A DNA stretch of 56,554 bases from JBFMEX01 sp040752215 (lineage in GTDB: Bacteria; Pseudomonadota; Alphaproteobacteria; Rhizobiales; Hyphomicrobiaceae), in the NCBI GenBank assembly GCA_040752215.1, contig JBFMEX010000036.1:1-56554 (forward strand). Reading direction: 5' to 3'. This document shows positions 19,939 to 29,939 of this stretch, piece by piece (position 1 is the first letter of the stretch; each line of letters opens with the position of its first letter). Both the position numbers and the translations under genes were made by a program. The notes under the pieces are model-generated. The model was not told the origin of the DNA, did not search any database, and was given only the letters and a program-made list of their open reading frames with translations.

Positions 19939-20841
19939 ATGACTGCCGCCACCGCCACGCTGAGAGAGGCCGAGGCCGCCGCCGCGGACGCCGCGCGCGA
20001 GGCCCGCGCCGAGGTGATGGAGCGCGCCGAGCGCTCGTCCGGCAATTCCAAGGGCAAAAAGGCGCCGGCGGCCAATGCCGACCCCTGGCACCGCTTCGTC
20101 GTCGACGTGTGGATCACCAACCTCAACAGCGTCGAGTTCGGCATCTACAAGCGCTCGCGCAACCGCGCCAAATCGCGCCAGTTCACCACCGACATGGACG
20201 TCTTCGCCGAGGTGATCGAGAACGGCGAGCGCACCGGGCTCCTCAGCTACCGCGAGGAACTGTGGAAGTCGGCGACCGGCATGGACAAGCGCCTGGTCTT
20301 CAAGCTGTTCAGCGAGAACCTGAACTGGCGTGCGACCATGGACCTGATGGTCGCCCGCTCGCTGCAGCAGACGATCGGTGCGCGCGGCCTGCCGGTGATG
20401 ACCTACTCGATCAATACCAGCGACGACAATTTCATCGTCTATTTGGAGCGCTCGGCCAACAAGTGGCCGTTGATGCCCGAGTACTTCTCGTTCTTCCTCG
20501 TCGACGAGAAGGGCAGCGAGCCGGAGTTCTACATGCTGCGCCGCGATCTCATCAATCTCGGCGGCGACTATGGCCTCTACGACCAGAAGGGCAACCTCGT
20601 CGGCGATCTCGACGGCAAGGTGTTCTCGATCGGCGGCAAGTGGAAGGGTCGGGTCAAGAAGGGTCACGCCGACGCGCGGCTGCTGACGGTGCTGAAGCTG
20701 TTCACCGCCACCATCGTCTTCAACACCGACTGCCGCCGCCACTTGAAGCGGCTCTACAAGGACGTGCGCCGCGGTCGCCTGGTGCCGAAGATCGAGCGCA
20801 TGGAGGCTGATCTTTACATGAATCCGCGCCGCGTCCGTTGA
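19939..20841 (+). CDS. Conserved hypothetical protein, about 300 residues
   Basis: ATG at 19939 with GGAGGG at 19929-19934 is preferred to an upstream in-frame start. Residues 1-50 are an Ala/Glu-rich charged helix, probably coiled. From about residue 50 the protein is a mixed alpha/beta soluble domain with conserved-looking patches: WITNLNSVEFGIYKRSRN, YSINTSDDNFIVYLER, and YDQKGNLVGDLDGKVFSIGG near 225. No signal peptide or membrane segment is visible. I do not recognise a named domain. A location downstream of yggS on the same strand (130-base gap) suggests only loose linkage. Confidence 0.75.
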   Translation: MTAATATLREAEAAAADAAREARAEVMERAERSSGNSKGKKAPAANADPWHRFVVDVWITNLNSVEFGIYKRSRNRAKSRQFTTDMDVFAEVIENGERTGLLSYREELWKSATGMDKRLVFKLFSENLNWRATMDLMVARSLQQTIGARGLPVMTYSINTSDDNFIVYLERSANKWPLMPEYFSFFLVDEKGSEPEFYMLRRDLINLGGDYGLYDQKGNLVGDLDGKVFSIGGKWKGRVKKGHADARLLTVLKLFTATIVFNTDCRRHLKRLYKDVRRGRLVPKIERMEADLYMNPRRVR

Positions 20842-20951
20842 GCAGCATTGCTCGATCCGAAGGCATTCGGCGGCGCCGGATTGCCCAAAAGAACAGCAAA
20901 TTCGGCGACCGCAGGCGCTCTCGCCCGGTCCATAGTCGGCCTTATCAATAG

Positions 20952-20968
20952 GTTAATTTGCAATTAAC
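20952..20968. promoter_or_regulatory. Perfect 17-base palindrome upstream of the ammonium transporter
   Basis: GTTAATTTGCAATTAAC has perfect 7-base arms around TGC. It sits 5 bases before the sigma-54-like element at 20973, in an AT-rich patch. It could be a regulator site; the binding protein is unknown. Confidence 0.4.
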
Positions 20969-20972
20969 TGCG

Positions 20973-20988
20973 TGGCACAGTTCTTGAT
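20973..20988 (+). promoter_or_regulatory. Sigma-54-type promoter candidate for the ammonium transporter
   Basis: TGGCACAGTTCTTGAT matches the -24/-12 consensus TGGCACGNNNNTTGCW except for two positions, the G after CAC and the C of GC; the GG to G(C) spacing is right. It is about 76 bases before the amt start. Control by RpoN with NtrC is well known for ammonium transporters, so the match is plausible. Confidence 0.5.
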
Positions 20989-21063
20989 CACGTCGCTTTC
21001 CGGCTAGGCAGAACGTCGTTTCAGGCGGCATCTGCACAAAAACAAGTCAGGGGAGCACGGGGC

Positions 21064-22293
21064 ATGGAGCAGGCTCAGGCCGGTTCGGACGTTTTCTTTC
21101 TGCTGATGGGGGCCATCCTCGTCTTCGCGATGCACGGCGGTTTCGCCTTCCTCGAGGTCGGCACCGTGCGCCACAAGAACCAGGTCAACGCGCTGGTCAA
21201 GATCCTGGTCGACTTCGCGATCTCGACCGTCGCCTACTTCCTGATCGGCTACACGATCGCCTACGGCGTGACGTTCCTGACGAGTGCCAAGGCGATCGCC
21301 GGCGGCGCCGAGGGCTTCGCCCCGCAAGGCCTCTCGCTGGTCAAGTTCTTCTTCCTCTGCACGTTCGCCGCTGCGATTCCTGCGATCGTCTCCGGCGGCA
21401 TCGCCGAGCGCGCCAAATTCGGCCCGCAGTGCCTCGCCACCGCGCTGCTCGTCGGCCTGTTCTACCCGCTCATCGAGGGCACGGTGTGGAACGCCAATTA
21501 CGGTCTCCAGAAGGCGGTGTTCGAGGGCTGGCTCGGCGCCCCGTTCAAGGATTTCGCCGGCTCGATCGTCGTGCACGCGTTCGGCGGCTGGGCCGGGCTC
21601 GCGGCGGTGACGAGGCTTGGCGCGCGTATCGGCCGCTACGACCGAGGCGGCTCGTTCGGCATCCCGCCCTCCTCGATTCCCTGGCTTGCCATGGGCTCTT
21701 GGATGCTGTGCGTCGGCTGGTTCGGCTTCAACGTCATGAGCGCGCAGTCACTCACCGGCATCTCCGGCCTCGTCGCCATGAACTCGCTGCTGGCCATGGC
21801 CGGCGGCATCCTCGCCGCCGTCGTCACCGGCAAGAATGATCCGGGCTTCGTCCACAACGGCGCGCTCGCCGGCCTCGTCGCGGTCTGTGCGGGCTCCGAC
21901 GTCATGCACCCGTTGGGTGCGCTCGTCACCGGCGGCGTCGCCGGAGTCGTGTTCGTGCAGATGTTTCAGATCGCAACCAACAAGTGGAAGATCGACGACG
22001 TGCTCGGCGTGTGGCCGCTGCACGGCCTGTGCGGTCTGTGGGGCGGCATCGCCTGCGGCGTCTTCGGGCTCGAGGCGCTGGGCGGCATGGGCGGCGTCTC
22101 GTTGGCTTCCCAGATCGTCGGCAGCGTGCTCGGCGCCGGCTTCGGCCTCCTCGCCGGCACGATCGTCTACGCTGTCGTCGACACCGTCGCCGGCTTCCGC
22201 CTCTCGGCCGAGGACGAGCGCCGCGGCGCCGATGTCGCGATCCACAAGATCAGCGCCAACCCCGAGGAGGACGTGCGTCTCGGCAGGCTGTGA
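21064..22293 (+). CDS. amt: Ammonium transporter, Amt/Rh family
   Basis: A 409-residue inner-membrane trimeric channel moving ammonium/ammonia. There are about 11 transmembrane segments, and the N-terminus FFLLMGAILVFAMHGGFAFLEVG is typical of Amt proteins. Key segments are DFAGSIVVHAFGGWAGL (first pore histidine) and WPLHGLCGLWGG (second pore histidine). The family pattern of the external recognition site is also seen. No PII gene (glnK) is next to it, unlike the common glnK-amtB pair. A sigma-54-like promoter is upstream. The gene converges with thpR, 21 bases away. Confidence 0.93.
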   Translation: MEQAQAGSDVFFLLMGAILVFAMHGGFAFLEVGTVRHKNQVNALVKILVDFAISTVAYFLIGYTIAYGVTFLTSAKAIAGGAEGFAPQGLSLVKFFFLCTFAAAIPAIVSGGIAERAKFGPQCLATALLVGLFYPLIEGTVWNANYGLQKAVFEGWLGAPFKDFAGSIVVHAFGGWAGLAAVTRLGARIGRYDRGGSFGIPPSSIPWLAMGSWMLCVGWFGFNVMSAQSLTGISGLVAMNSLLAMAGGILAAVVTGKNDPGFVHNGALAGLVAVCAGSDVMHPLGALVTGGVAGVVFVQMFQIATNKWKIDDVLGVWPLHGLCGLWGGIACGVFGLEALGGMGGVSLASQIVGSVLGAGFGLLAGTIVYAVVDTVAGFRLSAEDERRGADVAIHKISANPEEDVRLGRL

Positions 22294-22314
22294 CGGCAAC
22301 GAGGGCGGCGCGGC

Positions 22315-22887
22315 TCACCAGCCGCCCTCGGCCTCGGCGTGCAGACCTTCGCCGCCCTCGAGCGGGAACGCCTCCTCGACGAGGTACGGCCCGCCGCCGA
22401 CCTGCGGGCGCGAGGAGTAGAGCACGAACCGGCCGACCATGAACGGCTCGCTCTGGAAGCCGCCGTGATGGGAAAGGAAGCGCGCCAGCGCCTCGATCCG
22501 AGGACTCTTCAGGCGGGCGACGGTGATATGCGGCCTGAACGCGCGCGTCTCCGGCGCCAAGCCAGCGTTGCGCGCCGCCCGCTCGCAGGCCCGCGCCAGT
22601 TGCTCCAGCTGCTCGCCGGCCTCGACCCCGGTCCACAGCGCGCGCGGCTCCTTGCCCCCGAACGTGCCGAGACCCTTCAACCGCATCTCGAACGCACGCA
22701 CCTCGATCCGTGCGAGCTCGTCGGCCAGCTCGCGCGCGGCTCGGTTGTCGATGTCGCCGGCGAAGCGCAGCGTCAGGTGCAGGGCGTCGGCCTCGATCCA
22801 GCGCACGCCCGGGATCGGCGTCTCCAGGTCCGACAAGAGGTCCCGGATGTCCTCGGGCAGCTCGATGCCGGCGAACAGTCGGGGCAT
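22315..22887 (-). CDS. thpR: RNA 2',3'-cyclic phosphodiesterase (2'-5' RNA ligase family)
   Basis: A 190-residue 2H phosphoesterase, with the start at 22887 giving MPRLFAGIELP, the normal N-terminus. The two catalytic HxT motifs are H37-L-T39 and H120-I-T122, with the expected spacing. These enzymes hydrolyse 2',3'-cyclic phosphates on RNA ends; the physiological substrate is not established. A longer frame continues upstream to 23574 on this strand but overlaps the esterase gene and is discarded. It lies 62 bases after tesA and could share its transcript. Confidence 0.92.
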   Translation of the reverse strand: MPRLFAGIELPEDIRDLLSDLETPIPGVRWIEADALHLTLRFAGDIDNRAARELADELARIEVRAFEMRLKGLGTFGGKEPRALWTGVEAGEQLEQLARACERAARNAGLAPETRAFRPHITVARLKSPRIEALARFLSHHGGFQSEPFMVGRFVLYSSRPQVGGGPYLVEEAFPLEGGEGLHAEAEGGW

Positions 22888-22949
22888 GACGGGCCCTCCC
22901 GTTTGGCGCTCTCGGCGCGCCTCCTGCTTAGCACGCCGGTGCGAGCGCA

Positions 22950-23651
22950 TCACCCCTTGGCCGCGGCCGCCGCCTTCGATCGTGCCCGCTCGATCAGCTG
23001 CTCGACGTGCGGCACGATTCCGGCCACGATCCGTGCCACGCCCTCGCGATTGGGATGCAGCCCGTCGCCGAGATTGAGCTTCGCGTCCGTCGCGACGCCG
23101 TCGAGGAAGAACGGGTAGAGCAGGTGTCCTCCCGCCTTGGCGAGCTCCGGAAAGATGGCGTCGAACTCCCTGACGTAGTTCTCGCCCCAGTTGTTCGGCG
23201 CGCGCATGCCGGCGATCAGCACCGGCAGCCCCCGCGCCGCGAGACGCGACAGGATTGCGGCCAGATTGGCCCTCGCCTTGGCCGGCTCGATGCCGCGCAG
23301 CGCGTCGTTGGCGCCGAGCTCCAGGATCACCGCGTCGGCGTGGTCGCCGATCGCCCACTCGAGGCGCGAAAGGCCCGCGCCGGTCGTATCGCCCGAAATT
23401 CCGGCATTGATCACCTCGACCTTGTGGCCCTTGGCAGTCAGCTCGCGCTGCAGCTGGGCAGGAAACGAATCGGCTGGTGGCAGCATGAACCCCGCCGTCA
23501 GGCTGTCGCCGAAGGCAACGATGCGCAGCGCCCGGTCGGCGCCGTTGGCGGAGAAAGGCATCGCCAGCCCCCACACGTTGACGGCGAGCAGCAGAAGCCC
23601 CACCTGTCGAGCAATTCGACCACCAGCGGGCCGCGGGCGAGCGTTCATCAT
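22950..23651 (-). CDS. Arylesterase / acyl-CoA thioesterase I, SGNH family
   Basis: A 233-residue secreted GDSL hydrolase similar to TesA. Residues 1-37 hold a signal peptide. Block I is FGDSLTAGF with Ser50 as nucleophile; NAGISGDTT is block II (Gly), GANDAL block III (Asn), and DGLHPN the D196/H199 pair of block V. It cleaves acyl esters or thioesters in the periplasm. It is divergent from ybbA, the standard tesA-ybbA-ybbP arrangement. Confidence 0.9.
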   Translation of the reverse strand: MMNARPRPAGGRIARQVGLLLLAVNVWGLAMPFSANGADRALRIVAFGDSLTAGFMLPPADSFPAQLQRELTAKGHKVEVINAGISGDTTGAGLSRLEWAIGDHADAVILELGANDALRGIEPAKARANLAAILSRLAARGLPVLIAGMRAPNNWGENYVREFDAIFPELAKAGGHLLYPFFLDGVATDAKLNLGDGLHPNREGVARIVAGIVPHVEQLIERARSKAAAAAKG

Positions 23652-23774
23652 TGCGCCTCAGCTCTCATCCAGACCATGCCGCTGACGTAGATGTGCTAGA
23701 AGGCCTGCGCAAGTGCATCGCCCTCGCGACGGGTTCGCTATGGCGCGGCGTGTCACGGCGACAGAGGACTCTCA

Positions 23775-24484
<710 letters not shown>

Positions 24485-24488
<4 letters not shown>

Positions 24489-27067
24489 ACCGATCCGAGC
24501 GCGCCATCGACGAGCCCGCTGCACGACCGCGGCACCCGGTGTCCGCCGGCATGTTGCGCCTCGTGCTGCGCGAGCTGCGCTCGGGCCTCGGCGGCTTTTA
24601 CGTCTTCATCGGCTGCGTCGCGCTGGGCGTGATGGTCATCGCCGCCGTCGGCGCGCTCTCCGATGCCCTCGAAGGCGGCCTTGAGCGTCAGGGCGAGACC
24701 ATTCTCGGCGGCGATGTCACGTTCCAGCGCACGCACACCCGCGCCAGCGCCGAGGAGCGGGCGTGGCTCGCGGCCCGCGGTCGTGTCAGCGAGGCGGCGA
24801 CCATGCGCACGATGGCGCGCCGGCCGGACGGCTCGGAAAGCGCGCTCGCCGAGGTGAAAGCGGTCGACGATCTCTATCCGCTGGTCGGCACGGTGGGGCT
24901 CGGCGACGGCAGGACGCTCGCCGAGACGATACGCGCCGGCCGCAACGTCGCCGTCGAGCCGATCCTGCTCGAGCGCCTCGGGGTGAAGGTCGGTGACGAG
25001 ATACGAATCGGCGAGGCAAGCCTGCTCGTCGCTGCGACCATCGCATCCGAGCCGGACGGCCTCTCCGACCGGCTCACCTACGGCCCGCGCGTGATGATGA
25101 GCGTGCCGACGCTCGAGGCGACGGGGCTCGTCAAGCCGGGCACGCTGGTGCGCTGGCGTTATGCGCTCGACCTCGGCGACGATCCTTCGCCGGCGGCGCT
25201 GATCGCACTGCGCGAGGCGCACAAGCGCGACCTTGCCGAGGCCGGCTTCACAGTGACCGACCGGCGCGATCCCTCGCCGCAGGTGACGCGCACCATCGAG
25301 CGGCTGCGCCAGTTCCTCACCCTGCTCGGTCTAACGGCGCTCATCGTCGGCGGCGTCGGCGTGGCGAGCGCCGTCGCCACCTTCATCGATCGCCGCCGCA
25401 AGGTGATCGCGACCCTGAAGAGCCTCGGCGCCACCAGCCGCCAAGTGCTGACGCTGCTTCTCGCCCAGGTGATGGCGATGGCGGCGGTCGGTGTCGCATT
25501 CGGGCTCGTGCTGGGCTTCTCGGTGCCGGCGATTCTAAACGCCCTATACGGCAGCGCGCTGCCGATCCGTGCCGAGATCGCAGTCACGCCGCTGAGCGCG
25601 CTGACCGCCGCTGCCTACGGCTTCCTGGTCGCGCTGTTGTTCACGCTCTGGCCGCTCGGCCGCGCCGAGCAGATCACGGTCGCGGTCCTGTTCCGCGACG
25701 ATCTCCAGGAGACGCGACGCTGGCCGCGCCAGGCGATTGTCGCCGCCTCGTTCGGGATTGCCGCGCTGATCGCCACTTTCGCGCTGCTGACGTCGGACTC
25801 GATGGCCATCGCCGGCTATTTCCTCGCCGGCCTCGTCGTTGTTTTCGCCGTCTTCCTCGGCCTCGGCTCGCGGGTCACGGGGCGGGCGCGGCGCGCGCCG
25901 CGCCTCGAGAGCCCGGTGCTTTCGCTCGCCATCCGCAGCATCGGTGCCCCGGACGGGCTGGCGCGCACGGTGGTGCTCTCGCTCGGCTCCGGCCTCTCGC
26001 TGCTGGTTGCGGTGGCGTTGACCGACGCCTCGCTGGTCAAGGACTTGACGGAGACGCTACCCAAGCAGTCGCCCAACTACTTCCTGCTCGACATCACCAA
26101 GGAGGATTATCCCTCCCTTGTCTCGGCGATCCGTGTCCGGGAGCCTGCGGCGATCGTCGAGAGCGCGCCGATGCTGCGCGGCCGGCTGGTCAAGCTCGGC
26201 GAGCGCGCGGTCGAGGACATCAAGGCCCCGCCAGAGGCGCAGTGGGTGCTCTCCGGCGATCGCGGCCTCACCTATTCGAGCGTCGTGCCCGAAGGCTCGC
26301 GCGTGACGAGCGGCAGCTGGTGGAGCGCCGATTACGCCGGCGAGCCGCTGGTTTCGTTCGAGGCCGATCTCGCGAGCAAGCTCGGCGTCGGCATCGGCGA
26401 CCAGGTGACCGTCAACGTGCTCGGCCGCAACGTGACGGCCCGCATCGCCAATCTGCGCGAGGTCAACTGGGAGAGCCTGGCGATCAATTTCGTCATGGTG
26501 TTCTCGCCCAATACGCTCGCCGCCGCGCCGCACAATCTGCTGGCGACCGTCCGCTTGCCCGAGACGATCACGCTTGCTGCCGAGGCCGAGGTAGCGCGCG
26601 ATCTCGGCCGCCGCTTCCCGACCGTCACCGCGATCCGCGTCAAGGACGCGATCAACGCCTTCAGCGCGATCTTCACCAAGGTCATGACGGCGGTGCGCGT
26701 CGCCGGCGCGGTCACGCTTCTGGCCGGCGCCCTGGTGCTCGCCGGGGCGCTCGCCACCGCCGAGCGGCGCCGCATCCTGGAGGCGGTGATCCTGAAGACG
26801 CTCGGCGCCACCCGCGGACGTGTCCTCGCCGCCCACCTCGTCGAGTACCTGCTGCTGGCCGCGGCGACCGCGGGGCTGGCGGTGGCGCTCGGCGCGCTCA
26901 CCTCTTGGATCGCGCTTGAGCGAGTGATGGAATCGCACTTCACGTTCTCGATTCGCGCCGTCGCCGAGGCGCTGGCGCTGGCCAGCCTGCTGGTCATCGT
27001 GCTCGGCGGCTACGGCACCTGGAAGGTCCTGAAGGCTCGCGCGGTGGCCTATCTGAAGGCAGAATAA
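24485..27067 (+). CDS. ybbP: ABC transporter permease, YbbP family with two FtsX domains
   Basis: An 860-residue membrane permease. A GTG at 24485 overlaps the ybbA stop (GTGA). One N-terminal transmembrane helix (GFYVFIGCVALGVMVIAAVGAL) precedes a large periplasmic domain and an FtsX module (about residues 270-400, YIDRRRK-type loop). A second periplasmic domain follows, then a last FtsX module near the C-terminus. The MacB-like layout suggests mechanotransmission rather than import. It works with YbbA; the role is unknown, possibly release of hydrophobic molecules from the membrane. Confidence 0.92.
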
Positions 27068-27216
27068 CACTCTGATCCGGCGCAATTTTCAAAGTCGACC
27101 GCCGAGCCCGACCAGGACGCCCGGAAATCCACCCGGAAGTCCTTGAAAGCGACATCGAGCGAGGTCATATTCGACCTGCACACCGGATGTTTCTCACCGG
27201 CGGAAAGGGATGACTG

Positions 27217-27996
27217 ATGGCTCAACTGGATCACAGGTACGCACAGACCGGACCGGCCGCACGCACAGGCGTAGCGGTGGACGAGGGCCTGCGCTCCTAC
27301 ATGCTCGGCGTCTACAACTACATGGCGGGCGCGCTTGCGGTCACCGGCATTGCCGCTCTGGCGCTGATCGCGCTCGTTACCACCAACGACCCCTCGCTCG
27401 CGGTCGCGAAGCTTCGCAACGGCCTGATGCTGACCGAGCTCGGCACGACGATCTACGCCTCGCCGTTGCGCTGGGTGCTGATGCTGGCGCCGCTCGCGTT
27501 CGTATTCTTCTTGTCGTTCCGCGTTCAAAGGATGAGTGTCGCGGGCGCACAGACGGCGTTCTGGCTGTTCGCCGCTGTCATGGGGCTGTCGCTGTCGACG
27601 ATCTTCCTGGTCTTCACCGGCCAGTCGATCGTCCGCGTCTTCTTCGTCACCGCAGCGTCCTTCGCCGGTCTCAGCCTCTATGGCTACACGACCAAGAAGG
27701 ACCTGTCGGGATGGGGCTCGTTTCTCATCATGGGCGTGATCGGCATCATCATCGCCGCTCTCGTCAATATCTTCCTGCAGTCGAGCGCGCTGCAGTTCGC
27801 CATCTCGGTGATTGGCGTGCTGGTGTTCGCCGGCCTCACCGCCTACGACACACAGCAGATCAAGGACGGCTACCTGCAGATGCGCGGCAATGCCGAGGCG
27901 CTGGCCAAGGGTGCCATTATGGGCGCGCTCAGCCTCTACCTCGACTTCATCAACATGTTCGTCTCGCTGCTCCAGCTGTTCGGCAGCCGCGAGTAG
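27217..27996 (+). CDS. Bax inhibitor-1 / YccA family membrane protein
   Basis: A 259-residue protein with about seven transmembrane segments and the family signatures YNYMAGALAVTGIAAL and GLTAYDTQQIKDGY near residues 205-218, where acidic residues sit in the last helices. Bacterial members are pH-sensitive cation or Ca2+ leak channels or protease regulators. The ATG at 27217 has GGAAAGGG upstream. A strong terminator follows at 28018-28052, so the gene is probably monocistronic. Confidence 0.93.
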   Translation: MAQLDHRYAQTGPAARTGVAVDEGLRSYMLGVYNYMAGALAVTGIAALALIALVTTNDPSLAVAKLRNGLMLTELGTTIYASPLRWVLMLAPLAFVFFLSFRVQRMSVAGAQTAFWLFAAVMGLSLSTIFLVFTGQSIVRVFFVTAASFAGLSLYGYTTKKDLSGWGSFLIMGVIGIIIAALVNIFLQSSALQFAISVIGVLVFAGLTAYDTQQIKDGYLQMRGNAEALAKGAIMGALSLYLDFINMFVSLLQLFGSRE

Positions 27997-28017
27997 AGGT
28001 GAACACGAGACGCGACC

Positions 28018-28052
28018 AAAGGGGGCCCTGCCGGCAACGGCGGGGCCCTTTC
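28018..28052 (+). terminator. Rho-independent terminator after the Bax-inhibitor-1 gene
   Basis: A stem of 11 pairs (GGGCCCTGCCG against CGGCGGGGCCC with one T-G wobble), loop GCAA, flanked by AAAG and CTTTCT. It lies 22 bases after the stop at 27996. Confidence 0.85.
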
Positions 28053-28069
28053 TCTATGGAGGGGGGTGT

Positions 28070-28627
28070 TTGACCGACCTGATCATCAGAGAGGCGCTGG
28101 CGAGCGATGTCGCCGCCGTCACCGCCATCTATCGCCCGGCGGTGCTGGCCGGCACCGCGACGTTCGAGATCGACCCGCCGGACGAGACCGAGATGCGGGC
28201 ACGGTTTCATGCCATCACGGATGCTGGGCATCCCTACCTCGTGGCCGAGCAGGCCGGCGCGGTGCTTGGCTATGCGTATGCCAGCTCTTTTCGCACCCGC
28301 CCCGCCTACCGATTCACGGTCGAGGACTCGATCTATCTGGCCGCGCCTGCGCAGCGCCGCGGTGTCGGTCGGATGCTGCTTTACGAGCTGGTGCGCCGGT
28401 GCGAGGCGCAAGGCTTCCGGCAAATGGTCGCCGTGATCGGCGACAGCGCCAACACCGGCTCGATCGCCCTCCACAGCGCGCTCGGCTTCGCGATGTGCGG
28501 CACGCTTCCGGCGACCGGGTTCAAGCTCGGGCGCTGGGTCGATACCGTGCTGATGCAGCGCCCGCTCGGCGACGGCGCCGGCACGACGCCGACACCAGTT
28601 CCGCTCCCCCTGGCGGGGATGGGCTAG
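28070..28627 (+). CDS. GNAT N-acetyltransferase, phosphinothricin acetyltransferase-like
   Basis: A 185-residue acetyl-CoA-dependent acetyltransferase of the Pat/Bar-like group. A TTG at 28070 with GGAGG at 28058-28062 is the most likely start, since no ATG lies before the conserved IIREALASDVAAVTAIY. Acetyl-CoA motif QRRGVGRMLLYELV near residue 98 and GFKLGRWVD near 157 match the family. The natural substrate is usually unknown, so resistance to phosphinothricin must not be assumed. The TAG stop (28625-28627) is the first part of the repeat at 28624; the last 20 residues (DGAGTTPTPVPLPLAGMG) look like read-through into non-genic sequence. Confidence 0.88.
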   Translation: MTDLIIREALASDVAAVTAIYRPAVLAGTATFEIDPPDETEMRARFHAITDAGHPYLVAEQAGAVLGYAYASSFRTRPAYRFTVEDSIYLAAPAQRRGVGRMLLYELVRRCEAQGFRQMVAVIGDSANTGSIALHSALGFAMCGTLPATGFKLGRWVDTVLMQRPLGDGAGTTPTPVPLPLAGMG

Positions 28628-28790
28628 TGTGGTGATCGCGAAGTTCGCATCCACTTGCGGCTCGCTGGCGAGCGAACTTAGCGATCTGAACCACACTAGC
28701 AACTCTGTGATTCTAGTGTCCCTTTTGATTCCGAAGTTCGCCATCGCGTTCGCGGCTGGGTGGTGGCGAACTTCGGAATCCGGACCCTAG
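28624..28790. repeat. Paired-hairpin mobile-like element, copy 1
   Basis: Two adjacent inverted repeats with CTAG at the ends. Hairpin 1 (28624-28699): TAGTGTGGTGATCGC ... GCGATCTGAACCACACTA with inner AAGTTCGC/GCGAACTT. Hairpin 2 (28713-28790): CTAGTGTCCC, then GATTCCGAAGTTCGCCA ... TGGCGAACTTCGGAATC, ending with GGACCCTAG. The elements are joined by a short AACTCTGTGATT linker. A second copy is at 51602-51785 and a half copy at 50785-50859. It could be a MITE-like element. It overlaps the GNAT stop. Confidence 0.85.
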
Positions 28791-28937
28791 GGGTGGGGAG
28801 AGCCCCAACGTCGCCGGGGCCAGACCCCGCGGGTCTGACCCCGCGGCTCTGATCCAATGTGCCGACGACAGCGAGGGTATGCCGCCCTCCGCGCGATGGG
28901 ATCGGTCATCCCGGCCTATCCGATGGTCGCGAGACCG
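28791..28937. other. Short gene-free gap with a small inverted repeat
   Basis: CAGACCC-CGC-GGGTCTG (28821-28837) lies here; a related GGGGTCAGACC phrase is at 32230. Nothing else was seen before DUF2794. Confidence 0.4.
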
Positions 28938-29333
28938 CTACGCCTCGACCAGATGCAGGCTCTTGTCCAGCACCGACAGCACCCGCTTGAGGTCGTGCCC
29001 GCGCTTCAGGATCAGCCCCGTCGCAGTGACCACCGCATACGCGCCCTGCCGTCGCGCCAGCTTGGGACACTTCTCGATCCTGTAGAGCGGCACCTCGCTC
29101 GCGCGCCGGAACACCGAGAACACCGACCGCTCGCGGCCGAGATCGAGGGCATAATCCCGCCACTCGCCGGCGGCGACCTTGCGTCCGTAGAGGTTGAGGA
29201 TCTCGGCCAGCTCCTGCCGGCTGAAGGCGGTAACGGATTGGGGCTCCCGCCCCGGGCCGCCGGGCGATGCCTGCCCTGCGCTGCCGCCCGCTGCCGGCGG
29301 GCGGAACACTATTATCGGGTCGGATTCGCTCAA
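28938..29333 (-). CDS. DUF2794 domain-containing protein
   Basis: A 131-residue alphaproteobacterial protein. After a Pro/Gly-rich N-terminus, FSRQELAEILNLYGRKVAAGEWRDYA, FSVFRRASEVPLYRIEKCPKLARRQGAY and ILKRGHDL are characteristic of the family. No function is established. It is cytoplasmic by sequence. The gene is preceded by 705 bases without any gene, then the divergent M3 peptidase. Confidence 0.9.
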   Translation of the reverse strand: MSESDPIIVFRPPAAGGSAGQASPGGPGREPQSVTAFSRQELAEILNLYGRKVAAGEWRDYALDLGRERSVFSVFRRASEVPLYRIEKCPKLARRQGAYAVVTATGLILKRGHDLKRVLSVLDKSLHLVEA

Positions 29334-29511
29334 ACGCGCCTCCCTGTCACCACAACGACATGATTGCGCGAGACGCGAATTGGTTCAAGGGGTTACCTCC
29401 AGCCGCGCCGCCGGTGCGCACTGAAACATCGGGAAACAAATTTCACGGAGCGGCCATAATGGTACCGTCGGCCCGCCGCATTGGTTTGTAGAATACAAAT
29501 TGTTCGCACTT

Positions 29512-29585
29512 GGCCCGGTCCATCGGCAAGACCTCGGAAATCAGCCCCCCAGTCCCCTCCGAGTCTAACTCTCCTGGACCGGGCC
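29512..29585 (+). ncRNA. Possible structured RNA element, long stem-loop
   Basis: Outer stem GGCCCGGTCCA/TGGACCGGGCC (11 perfect pairs) with an inner CTCGGA/TCCGAG stem separated by a C-rich loop. It lies upstream of a plus-strand intrinsic terminator with no coding gene between. It could be part of a small RNA or a DNA cruciform; transcription is not known. Confidence 0.35.
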
Positions 29586-29901
29586 ATCTTTCTTCACATG
29601 ATGTCGATAAAGACAGGACGGATCTGACGCATGAGTCAGGGACGCATACTATTGTTGTGTCGGATCTGGACTCCGTCGTCAAAATATCTTAGCAGTGACT
29701 GAAATCAGTCTTGCGTCGGCCAACGATCCGACACGAATACTTGCGAGAGTGCCATCGTTGCCTCGCGGCCCGATCCGGAAAAGAGGCTCTGGATAAAGCA
29801 GCCCCCAGCCCCCCGGGGCCAGCTCGACCGGATCGGGTCCAGGAGGCGGCGGTCTCGAATCACCCCCTTGAGACATCTGTCGCCGAGACGAGGTTACCCC
29901 T

Positions 29902-29939
29902 ATCGAGGGCCGGTTCCCCCGCCGGCCCTCGATGCTTTT
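29902..29939 (+). terminator. Strong intrinsic terminator without an upstream gene
   Basis: ATCGAGGGCCGG and CCGGCCCTCGAT form a perfect 12-pair stem around an 8-base loop, followed by GCTTTT. It points along the plus strand, but no plus-strand gene precedes it for more than 1.2 kb. It may end an unannotated RNA. Confidence 0.65.

Noticed and set aside
28070..28627. Herbicide-resistance (bar/pat) gene
   Set aside because: The domain family is shared with many N-acetyltransferases of unknown substrate; resistance cannot be concluded.
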